Assembly: GCA_037042915.1 (NCBI GenBank) | Contig: CM073194.1 | Location: forward strand, 2,356,001 to 2,420,000 | Direction: 5' to 3' | DNA: 64,000 nt | Origin: Auricularia sp. M13 | Taxonomy: Eukaryota; Basidiomycota; Agaricomycetes; Auriculariales; Auriculariaceae | In this document: piece by piece, positions 22,946 through 32,700 of the stretch | How the letters are laid out: the number at the start of each line of letters is the position of its first letter | Numbering within the stretch: the stretch's first letter is position 1 | Notes under the pieces: generated by a model | Told to the model about the DNA's origin: nothing | The model's input: the letters and a program-made list of their open reading frames with translations, nothing else | The model's database searches: none | Position numbers and translations under genes: made by a program

Positions 22946-24230
22946 ATGCATGGTGATTCAATGTGGCGTTCTACCACGCCGCGCTCTCGATGGGTATTTA
23001 ACCAGTGCAGGACGAACAATGGCTGGTCTCTGGCCACTTTCTCTTCCCATTCCATGTCCTCCCGGAAGGAGAACCAACACGACCCGATTGGTCTGCCCAA
23101 TGCCCGGGCGAGCCAGCGTTCGTCTCGACCTCAAGCGCGTTCTCGTGGTAATAAGACTTCTGGTACTACCGTCCCGCTGGGCATTGTCGCTCCAGTTCCC
23201 TGTGGCTCATGCGTACTCCCGGTCCCGTCGGAGCACGAACAACTCCATCCTCGCACCGTGCTAACTCCTATTGAACACGGCTCGGAGCCCGGCGTCGCCT
23301 GCAAAAAGTTCGCACCTCGGGCAGTGGATGTTCGTGCAGTCACTGGCAGCAATGACGTAGCAGAAACTGTTATGCAAACGGTGCTACCGCCTCAGTGTAC
23401 TCCGTCGCTCCTGCCTGAGGCTCAGGTTACGACAACGGAACGTGCGAAAATAGAGCAGTCGCCGGCTGTGACTGTTAGAGCGGCGTCGCAGCGAGGTAAC
23501 GATCGTGCCGGTCTTGCGCCCAACAAGAAAGCCGACGAGATATCAGTCGGCCCCGATGCTCCCGTTGCGCTACCCACATGGGAGTCTCACGCTTCACTCG
23601 AGACACTGGATGAAGCCGGAACGCACTCAGCATCGGGCGCGGCAGCTGGGACGGCTGTGAAGACTGCGTGAGTCTATCTGCATATTCCCGCACGCTGTAA
23701 TATCTCACAAATAGCCAAGGACGGTTGTTATCGCGCAAGCTGCACCTTCTGAAACGAACATAAAGCGCCGCAAATCACAAAGGCGGGAAGATCGAGGTAT
23801 GCATCCCTCTGTAATTTTCCATATTTTCTCGCATTGACGGCGCACAGCTGAGAATGCCTCCCCGGATCGAGATCCGCCGAGCAACTCCCGATTCAAATTC
23901 TACGCCCGCAAGTTCGTCATGCACGACGGAAAGTTCCTCTCGACACGGCGCGCGCAAAAGATGGAACTCTCCGTCTGCCTCAAGGGCTGCCCGCGCGCCT
24001 TCGTTGATGGGCTGGAGCTGGAGCTCAGGCGGCACGAGCGGCTACCGCATCACGGATACCCGCGCTTTACGTGCGTGTGTCGCTGCGTGTTCGCGACGGC
24101 GGAGGAACGCGATGCTCATGTGAAGGTGTGTGACGTTGAACATGGTCGCGCGCCGGAGTGGATGCTGGTCGAGTGCCATTTGCCCCGCGTGAGGCCTCCC
24201 ACTCTCGCTGATGAATGCAATGACGAATGA
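22946..24230 (+). CDS. Cys/His-rich protein with degenerate zinc-finger-like C-terminus
   Basis: Exons 22946-23667, 23720-23796 and 23848-24230 give 393 aa. The start is the first ATG of the open frame. The first about 260 residues are low-complexity (Ser, Thr, Pro, Arg rich) with no domain. A basic patch (KRRKSQRRED, a possible nuclear signal) follows. The C-terminal about 120 residues are ordered: FKFYARKFVMHDGKF, then CLKGCPRAF with LRRHERLPHH, then CVCRCVFATAEERDAHVKVC, two C2H2-like units with irregular spacing. I do not recognise a named family. DNA or RNA binding is a guess. It sits directly upstream of the acyltransferase in the same direction (257 bp gap). Confidence 0.6.
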
Positions 24231-24487
24231 GATGACCTTTGAGTATGTATCCCTTAGCTACTAGTGTATCGGTTTGAGTCTCAGAGTTATGTTTTATGAG
24301 GTTCCGATCATGTTGTTGCGAATATACGATTCATTACTGGTATGGAGATCGAGGTATGGATGCTAAAGACTGAGCGCTACTGTACATCGTAGGAGGGAAT
24401 ATTCCGCACAGTTCCATCGGAGCTAAGCCCGATGTCTAAATTTAAATAAACTCCGAACGCTGTGACAGCGGTTGTTGCTCAACCACG

Positions 24488-26023
24488 ATGGACAGCACAG
24501 ACTCGGATGCCGATCGATGCGCCACGGAGGATCTGTCATCCACTGAGCTCGTGATGACAGTGGCTTTTGTTCTGCACGCGCGCTGCTCCATTGAACATCT
24601 TGAAAGCACGCTGAGAGCAGCAGTCCTTGAAAAATGTCCCAGGGCTGCTGCACGGCTCGTGAAAACGGGAAAGGTGTGGAGCATGCTATTATGATCTTGA
24701 TTATACCTTGATTTTCCCTGCAGATGTTTTCATTCGTTGTGCCGGCCGAAGACATCGCCTGCACACCGTACAGGTTCACAAGCGCAACCATTTCTGCTAG
24801 TCTCTCCGAATCCCAAATCAGCCTTCCTCCCCGCGTTGAAAACCGGAATATTCCGACCTTTGTCCCGGAATACCCTCTTGCTCAACTTTTCCGCGGTCCT
24901 GGGTGTCCAACGTCACTAAGCCATTTTCTTGTGCCTGGAACTCCGGTGCTGCACGTTCACACTGCTGTCTACAACGATGCTACGCTGATCGGTGTGACCA
25001 CGAGCCATATTGCCTTTGATGCCCACGGTCTCAAGGTCGTGCTTGCCGCATGGGCCGCTGCTTCTCGGGGCGAACTTGCGGCTGTGGTATCTTCGCCCGT
25101 GTCTTTCTCGCCCCTCTCTTTGAAAGAGAAGGAGATCCGCGCGCCGCAAGATGTTGTCCCTCGGATTGAGGAGCCGCGTCGTGGTTGGTACGCATTAGGC
25201 TTGCTGTCCGCGGTCCACTTCGTCATTCTGTATCTATGGGCCATGCTCAAGGACAGATATGAGCAGAGGGTGTTTATCCGCATACCTTCTCGGTGGATTG
25301 ACGAACAGAAGGCCGCAGCCATGGCGCGACTCAAAGAGCGCGGCGACGGAGAGTGGATCAGTAGAAACGACATTATTTGTGCGTGGATCCTTTGGGTACG
25401 TGCTTTCAATCACGATTGCGCAGATATTATAAGCTGATAACCCGCCCCAGATCACCCACATACATCGCCGAGACTGCACTCCTGTCACGCCGCACATGAC
25501 AATCAACTTCCGTGCTCTCCTTCCAGACGTCTTCACGCACCCTTATGTGCATAACGCCGTCGGGACGGTATCCAGCACTCCGCTTCCGGCAACGAAGCTT
25601 GCATCACAGTCTCTGCTCGAGACCGCCGTGCACCTGCGCCGCTCGCTCGAAGCGTTCAAGTGCGACATCCCCATTTTGCACGCAGAGCTTCTGGAAGACG
25701 CGCGCCATCCCGGCCGCACGCTCTTCCCCGCGCGTCCCGGGGGCCAGTGGGTAATCCTCACAAGTTGGTTGAGCGCGGCGTATGGCGACCTTGCATTCGC
25801 GTCGGCGCCTGGCGCTGCGCCGGTCTCCCCGACGTGGGTGATGCCGTTCACGCAGGACCGCGTGCCGGTGCCAATGCGCTCTGTCGCTGCCATCGTGTCG
25901 GAAACCGATGATGCTGTATGGGTGCGGTGGGCGATAGGTAGGAAGGAGTTTGGTAAGATGATGAACGCTGCGAGGGACTCGGGGGAGAGCATAGACTTCA
26001 TTGACTTTGAGTATGAGGGCTAG
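24488..26023 (+). CDS. HxxxD-type acyltransferase (BAHD/trichothecene acetyltransferase-like)
   Basis: Three exons, 24488-24673, 24724-25395 and 25451-26023, all joined in phase 0 (476 aa). The catalytic motif HIAFD (His about 157) sits in TTSHIAFDAHG, the right distance from the N-terminus for the condensation/BAHD fold. The N-terminal VAFVLHARCSIEHLESTL and the late NFRALLPDVF block also fit that fold. The C-terminal structural motif usually written DFGWG is only weakly kept (YGDLAFAS). A hydrophobic stretch LGLLSAVHFVILYLWAML (about residues 220-237) interrupts the linker and could associate the enzyme with membranes. It would transfer an acyl group from acyl-CoA to an alcohol or amine of a small molecule; the substrate is unknown. 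Confidence 0.82.
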
Positions 26024-26264
26024 TCGATCCATAAAGCACTGCCAGTGCGAAATAACAACTATTGTTACTGCAGGAACTTCTTTATCTTATAGAGCGACTA
26101 TAGCGAGTGAGGTCTCTGGACCGGTAAACGCGGCAGCGTGACGAATTCGATGGGGCAATTAAAATGCGAATATGGAAAACCAGAGTGTACGATAGATAAA
26201 GCACCGAGTCGCACTGAGCAGGGGAAGAACAGTGCTTGGGGGAAGAGGTATAGCGTAATAAAAT

Positions 26265-27867
26265 TTAATCACGTACTAGCACCCCGTGGAACGACACAGT
26301 GCCCGCATTCAGCAACGCCTTGACACGCTCAACGTTCGCCGAATGCACAAGCACGTCGCCAAAGCGCCGTGTATTGCTCTCCAAGCGCAGAGTAACGTCC
26401 GGCGAGAACACCCATGAGGCAGAATCGCTGCGCGGACGGACGCATTCAAGACCGGCGTTGTCAGTGACGCGCAGAGTAATTTGGGTCACCCTCGGCGTGG
26501 GCGGCAGGGCGTGGAGCACGTCGTCCCAGAGCGCAGCATCCACGGATAGCGATGTCAGAGATTCTGGAACGGTGTCCCAGTTGATAGCTGCGCGCCCGGC
26601 AGGTAAAGCTGGGAAGGCAACTTCAACCGCATTTACGCCGTCGAAGACGTCCAGCTCGATGGCATCGCCAAACCGCGCGAGCCTCAGCGCCAGTCCGTGC
26701 TCCAATTCCAAATTTCGGCACGCGCAGAGCCCCTGCGCAACCGTCTTCTCCATATAACCAAGCTGAAGGTACTCGCGCCTGGAGCGCGCAAACACCGCCA
26801 AGATATCGTCTTCGAGCGCCGCTGAGATGTTGGTGATGCGCGCGTTGCGGAGCTCGTCGAGCACGGCGTTCAGCATGTCATTGATAGCGAATATTCCCGG
26901 TTCAAGAGGGCTCAGACGCCAGTGGAACGCGAGGTTGACGAGCCTAGCGGAGCCTCGTGTCCAACAGGCTTGGAGGGCGAGCCCCATACGCCGTCCCGAA
27001 TGTGCACGTCAGTTCCATGATGGCGGGCAGATTCAGTTGGCTCCCTAAGTCTTCAGGCGCCGGCCATGAGAGATAGTCGCCAACATCGAGGGCTCTGAGC
27101 TCAGGGAACTGCACGTCGCTGCACAGGAAAGGGCTCGACTCGTGAAGAAAGCCAGGGTCCAGACACACCATTCTGAGGGTGCGCAACGCAGGAAAGATGT
27201 CGACCTTATCAAGCACGGAGGACGGAAACAGGTTGTCGTTGTAGGTGATGTTGAGCTCGACGAGCCGCGCTGCGCAGAACCCAATGCAGCTTTGCAGGTG
27301 CTTTACGAAGGTCTCGTTGGTCTGCCAGTGCGTGGAAGAAACCGTCAGAGTGATGGGTCGGCCTTTGCTCAGCTGTTCCACAGCGATGCGAGCGGGGCCG
27401 AGGTTGGTAACGCCAGCGCGAGAGAGCGAGGTCTCGCACTCGTCGCAGTCGCAGCTATTGTGATGCAGGCTCGATTCTATCGTAACTGAGTTCCATAGCC
27501 TTGATTGTGCATGAGAAAGAGTGCGCCAGCCGTGGCAGACGCGCGCAATCGAGACCATGTCGTCAAAGGACGCGTAGTTCCAGACATAAAGCCAGAGCTC
27601 CGGCGGGACACGACCAACTAGAGTTCGCGAGTTGCGGTCGCGTAGAGCGGACGCAAGAGTTAGTTCAAGTTCTGCCCGCAGTTCTGAGATGGCGAGCTCC
27701 GTTGCGGCGGCACTGGTAAGCCAGAGCAGTCAGACCAAGCCATTGGCGCAAAAAACACGCACACACCTTGCCATGTACTCGTCACGATTGACGGTAGCAA
27801 CAGCAGCATACTTCAAAGAGCCTAGTAGAGCGTCTAAGCTGTTGCTCTTCTTGTCTGGCTCGGACAT
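26265..27867 (-). pseudogene. F-box protein paralogue B, single frameshift
   Basis: Exon 1 27867-27767 (MSEPDKKSNSLDALLG), 54-nt intron, exon 2 from 27712. An F-box is clear (VPPELWLYVWNYASFDDMVSIARVCHGWRTL), followed by Leu-rich repeats. Near 26985 the frame breaks: one frame runs through LPAIMELTCTFGTAYG, the next resumes at MGLALQACW and continues undamaged to the stop at 26265. The paralogue at 37014-38646 is colinear across this point without an intron, so the break is an indel and not splicing. Everything else looks functional, suggesting recent inactivation or a sequence error. Confidence 0.75.
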
Positions 27868-28261
27868 GGCGAGAGCAAAAAGGCTCGGCACGAACGTATT
27901 CGTTCTCCGACGTGTTCTCCGCTCCGCAAGTAAATTTCCAGCCCGCAAACTTATATAAAAGGCATTCGCACCCCAAACACTGTGAATATAATTAATTCCG
28001 ATTTATGAGGGGCAGCAAGGAGACTGATGAAATGAAGATGAAGAGCGGACCATGGTGGGAACAGGCGGATTTACAGAAATGACCGCAGAGCTGAATCCCA
28101 CATTACTCCAATGGTTTTATTCATTCACTGGAGCGGTATATTTGTGATGGGGATTGGTCTAGTCAAAGAGCGACGGCTTTGTTGAGATAGGACAGTCACA
28201 CTGGCTGGCGAGTGCGGTGCCCCATAATCAACTGAGCAGCTCTTTCCTCAGGCAGATCTAT
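27868..28261. other. Intergenic between F-box paralogues B and C
   Basis: AT-rich, nothing recognised. The part next to 27868 is the 5' flank of paralogue B. Confidence 0.4.
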
Positions 28262-29190
28262 TCAGCTCTTTTTTGAATCAACAGGAAGAATTTCCGATGT
28301 TGCGCTTCTGAATGCAGCGCCGGTGAAAGTCAAGGCGAAGGAATTCGTCTGCGGTACATCCTGAGAGAGCGCAAGCGATCTCTTCGCGGTCCAGGAATTG
28401 GCCAAGACAGAGGGGAGTCCGCTTCGAACACCTCTAAGACGGGGAAACCCACGCTGGTGCCAATAAACTTGCACGGGTCATATCAATGTGCGCCTGTACG
28501 TAGTCTCCTTCGCCGACTCTCACGTAGGAAGATAATCGTTCCTAGTTAGAGCCTGTACGCCATTCAGCGTCTCTGACGTGGTCCATTCTGAGTCTGCGCA
28601 ACATCGGAAAGTCCCTGCATTGATCGAGCAGATCGCTTGGAAGTTGCTCGTCGCCGTATGCTATATCGAGGTCGACCAAACGGGTGACACAAGGCTCTAA
28701 GCAACGCTGCAACTGCTTTAACCCTTCGTGGGTAAAGGATTCAGTGGTCGTAACGGTAAGCGGTACGGGTCTCCCATTGCTGAGCATGTGCAACGCGGCG
28801 CGAGCATGCCCGAGATTAGTCGTGCCAGGTCGAACGATGAAGCGCTCGCACTTGTCGCACCCGCAGTCGTCCTGATGTAGGCTGCAAAAGATATCCACTG
28901 CCGTCCAGAGCTCCGAGCACGAGCGCGCGACGACTCTCCAGTGCATGACAGACACGTGCAACGGAGACCATATCGTTGAAAGATGCGTATTTCCAGGCGT
29001 GGAGCCGCAATTTGACGGGGAGGAGGCCGGCCCGCGTCTGTGCGTTACGATCGCGAAGGTTTCCCCACCGCCTCGGGGCGCTGAGAGAAGCTGCTGTCGT
29101 CGGGAATGTGCCAAGAGCTGATGTGAGAGCTGGGGAATCATTGTCAGGAGCCTGCAAAGCAGTGACGAGAGAGCAGTTAGGAATCCTACT
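28262..29190 (-). pseudogene. F-box protein paralogue C, truncated and frameshifted
   Basis: Related to paralogues B and D. In one frame WKYASFNDMVSVARVCHAL keeps the F-box core. The sequence then shifts to the frame reading SELWTAVDIF, DCGCDKCERF and GTTNLGHARAALHMLSNGRP, which aligns with the corresponding part of B, and stops at 28542. Beyond a gap, a minus-strand frame near 28450 reads FPVLEVFEADSPLSWPIPG, matching the FPELRALDVGDYLSWPAPE segment of B. The whole C-terminal half is missing. Confidence 0.6.
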
Positions 29191-29192
29191 CA

Positions 29193-29790
29193 AATGCTGC
29201 AGCTTGTCACCTGGGACTTGCGGTACATGATCTCTTCTAAGCAGAGTAGCTGAAGAGTCGCAGAATCACCACTGATGGCAATAGTAGTGCCGCTTGCCCA
29301 CCCACCAGAACAACAACGAGCGAACAAGAAACCAACCAAATTCGCAAATTGACATTCTCCACCACCACCACAACCACCGCCGCCGCCATAACCAGCCAGA
29401 GGGGGGGGGGAGGGGGCAACACAAATCTACACATCAAAAAAGGGTGCCATACGAGTAAGAGCAGCAGAAAGTGGGCCAAGCAGGGCTTTAACACGGGACT
29501 GTACCATGTGCAGTGCGAGTGAGGGGGAGGGAGACCGAGAGTGACGAGCGACGATTATAAACCAGAAACGAAACGAGCGTGGTGGATTTTTTGCGCAATG
29601 CGCATGCGGAGACAATGCTCATGAGAGAGGTGAGAGGCGAGCCGAACAGGAGAGAGCTCGGCGGCCGAATAGGAGAGTGGGACAGCCCAGGTAGAGGTGA
29701 ATATGAGGTGGATGCATGGATGGTAGCAGGAGCACGGATAGAGAAGAAGAAAACGAGCGACGAGGAGAGGAGTATGACAAGACACTGAGG
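29193..29790. other. Low-complexity intergenic DNA
   Basis: Contains CCA/CCG-rich simple sequence (29360-29395) and a G10-A-G5 tract at 29401-29416. Otherwise nothing; the right part is the 3' flank of FMO2. Confidence 0.6.
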
Positions 29791-32700
29791 TTACGCGGCG
29801 ACCTTGGTCGGGAACAAGCCCTCCCAGAGCACCTTGGCGATCGTGCTCGGCGCGAGCACGTCGCTCGTCGGCACCAGGAAGTGCATGTTGAGCCAGAACG
29901 CCTCAGCGGAGCTCGGGTCCTGCACGTGCAAATCTTCATCAGCATACACGTCGTTGTGCAAAAATCAGGCAGCTTCGGCGGCGACGATGCACTCAGAATG
30001 TGCCGGCGTCGTCTACAAAGCTCTGCCTGCGTCGCGTGCAGCGTCGCCAGCAGAGCTCTGTCCCCGACGCGCACGGTGCTCAGCGCCATCACACGCGCAG
30101 GGTGCTTTCTGCTACACATGTGCCGCGGCGTCGAGCAGACTCTGCGCCAATTTCGCAGAGTCGCAAGAATAGAATCCCGCAGAGTCTCCAGGCGAGATTC
30201 TCGCATCTCCAAAAAAACCAAAACCGCACTCACCCGCGCCATAACCTGATAAAGCCTCCGACTGAACCACCTAAACGCCGCGCCCTCCTCGAGCGTCTCG
30301 CCCTCGGCCGGCACGCTGCTCGCGCGCCCGTAGTCGCTCCACTTGGCCGCGTCCCACAGCCCCTGCGTCCGCGGCGCCATCGTCGCGAAGAACGTCCGCC
30401 CGAACGCAGCGTCCGTCGGCGCACGCCGACGCAGCACGCCGTCCAGCGTGATCGCGCCCAGCGTCGCCTTCGTGCAGCCCTCGCTGAGGGGGGAGTCAGC
30501 CGATGCTGGGACAAGAAAGGGAGAGAACGGCGCTTGCGCGATGGGAAGGACGTGGTCGCTGCTGGGACAAGACAGGGAGAGGACGGTGTTTGCGCGATGG
30601 TTCGATATGTGGCAAAACAACGACGGGGAGCGGAGTGAAGTGAAGGGCAGGACGGATGGCAGCGTGGCAGCGAATAAGAAAGAAACGCACCCCAAGCGCG
30701 GGTTCAACCGCATCGTCGCATCGCCAAGAGCCACAAAGTTGCGCGGGAGCACATCGCCCGCCTTCTCGTAGCAGATGCGCGAGCAGCTCGCTGTAAAGAA
30801 AACACCATCAGCACTCGTTCAGCGACGGGCGGCTGGCTTGCACGGTGGTCAGGCCCTCGGACGTGCCGCGAAGCGCAGCGCCCCGACAGGCCATCGAAGC
30901 GCAACGCCCCGACAAGCCATCGAGGCGCAGCACTCCACCTTCCACCCATCACAAAAACCCCCAAAGATAAAAAACCGACTCACAAACTCTCGCCTGAAAA
31001 ATCCTGCACTGGTCCTTAACCGGCTCGAGCAGCTCCAGGATACGCATGAACCACGCCGGCGCCGGCCGCGGCGTGTCGAGCCCGCGCGCGTACTCGACCG
31101 CCTCGTCGTACTTGACCGGGATCTCCGAGTCCCAGCCGCCCACGCCGAGCACGACTGCGAGTGGGAGGTAGCGTCAGCGTCAGCGTCACGGAGGAAAACA
31201 AGTGAGAGCGAGCGAGAGAAAATTAGGCTGATCTGGAATGATGGAGGATGGGCGAGATTGGTATGGGCATGCGAGCTTCGTTGGAGCTTGCGGGAAATGG
31301 TGATGCGCGCGATGTGTCCGATGTCTCCCAGCGCTGAGAAGGGCAAATAGACGCGGGAGTCGTCTAACGAGTGGGTGGGCAAAGGGACGTAGAGAAGGGT
31401 GCACAATAAACTCTGAGAACGGAGGCGAATTGCCACGGCAGGTAACAGCGAGCGGGTCGTGCACAGCCTGAGCTAAGCGAAGGGACACGAAGAACAGCGG
31501 CGAACGCAGAGAGCAGTGGCGCAGGAACGCAGAAAACAGTGGCGAACGAACGCAGATAACAGTGGCAAACGGACACAGAGAACAGTGGCGAAGCAACGCA
31601 GCGAACGTTGCCGAAACGAACGCAGGGAAAGGCGGTAAGGAAAGCTGGGGAACGCAAAGAACCGCCCCAAATGACGCAGCGAACGCGCAGCGAAGAAGCA
31701 GGCAAAGTTCGCTGCGAAGAAGCGAGGTGCGAATTCTGAGATTCCCGAAGCGAGGTACGACACCGCTGACATTCCCGAAGCGAGGTCCGGATTCTATGCG
31801 ATCCAGATCGACAATCCGGAATCAAGAATGAAGAAGTAAGCACCGCGGGGCGTGCAGCCCAGACAGGACGCACGCCGTGCGAGCTAGATGCTTGCGAAGC
31901 GAAGTCGCGATGCGAGATAGTCTTCTCCCATTCCGGCGCCGCGAAACGCGTTCTGTCAGAACGCCGCATCGCGTGCGGTCAGCAGACGCGAGCAGGACAC
32001 CGCGGCGCGTGCAGCCGCAAGTTCAGTCAGAAGCGCACGTCGCCGTGGCGCGTGCGCTCGGCAGTGCGCAACTCTGACGCGCGTGCGCTCAGAATCGCAC
32101 GAGCCCCCAAACAAAGAAGCGAGCGCACCAAAAACCTCGTCATCGTAAATCGCGATATGCGAAACAGCCGCTCATGCAAGGCTAGAAGATAGAGCTTCGC
32201 ACGACCGCGACCGAAGATAGAGCTTCGCACGACCGCGACCGGGACATCGCACCACGCACCACACGCGCTAGCCACACACTCTCCCGGCCGTCCCAAGCGC
32301 GTGCTCCTCCATTCCACTTCCAAGCAGCGCTCGCACGCAAATCCCATCCCCGTCCTCAGCTCAGCACGATCACAAGAACGGCAAATGGCGTGCGCAAATC
32401 CCATCACCATCCCCGTCCTGAGCACGATCGCAAGAAAGGCAAATGGCGTGCGAGTCCTCAGAAGCAGCAGCAGCAAATGGCATGCGTAGCCCAGCAGCAG
32501 CAGCAGCAAATCCCATCCCCGTCCTCAGCACGATCGCAAGAACAGCAAATGGCGTGCGTAGCCACAGAAGCAGCAGCAAATAGCGTGCGAGCAGCAGCAG
32601 CAGCAAATGGCATGCGAGTCCTCAGAAGCAGCAGCGTAGCCAGAGAAGCCCCAGCAGCAGCGGACGGGCGCACGCATGAAACACCCGCGCAACAGACGCG

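Noticed and set aside
31514-31590. CRISPR-like spaced repeats
   Set aside because: Direct head-to-tail minisatellite without unique spacers, inside a eukaryotic intron.
31364-31969. Cys/Arg/Ser-rich ORFs in the intron that might be an inserted gene
   Set aside because: They are translations of 23-bp tandem repeats and lack start context, splice structure or homologous motifs.
32461-32640. CAG-rich run that could encode polyglutamine
   Set aside because: It lies within the FMO2 intron, on the opposite strand to the gene, and forms part of a tandem array.
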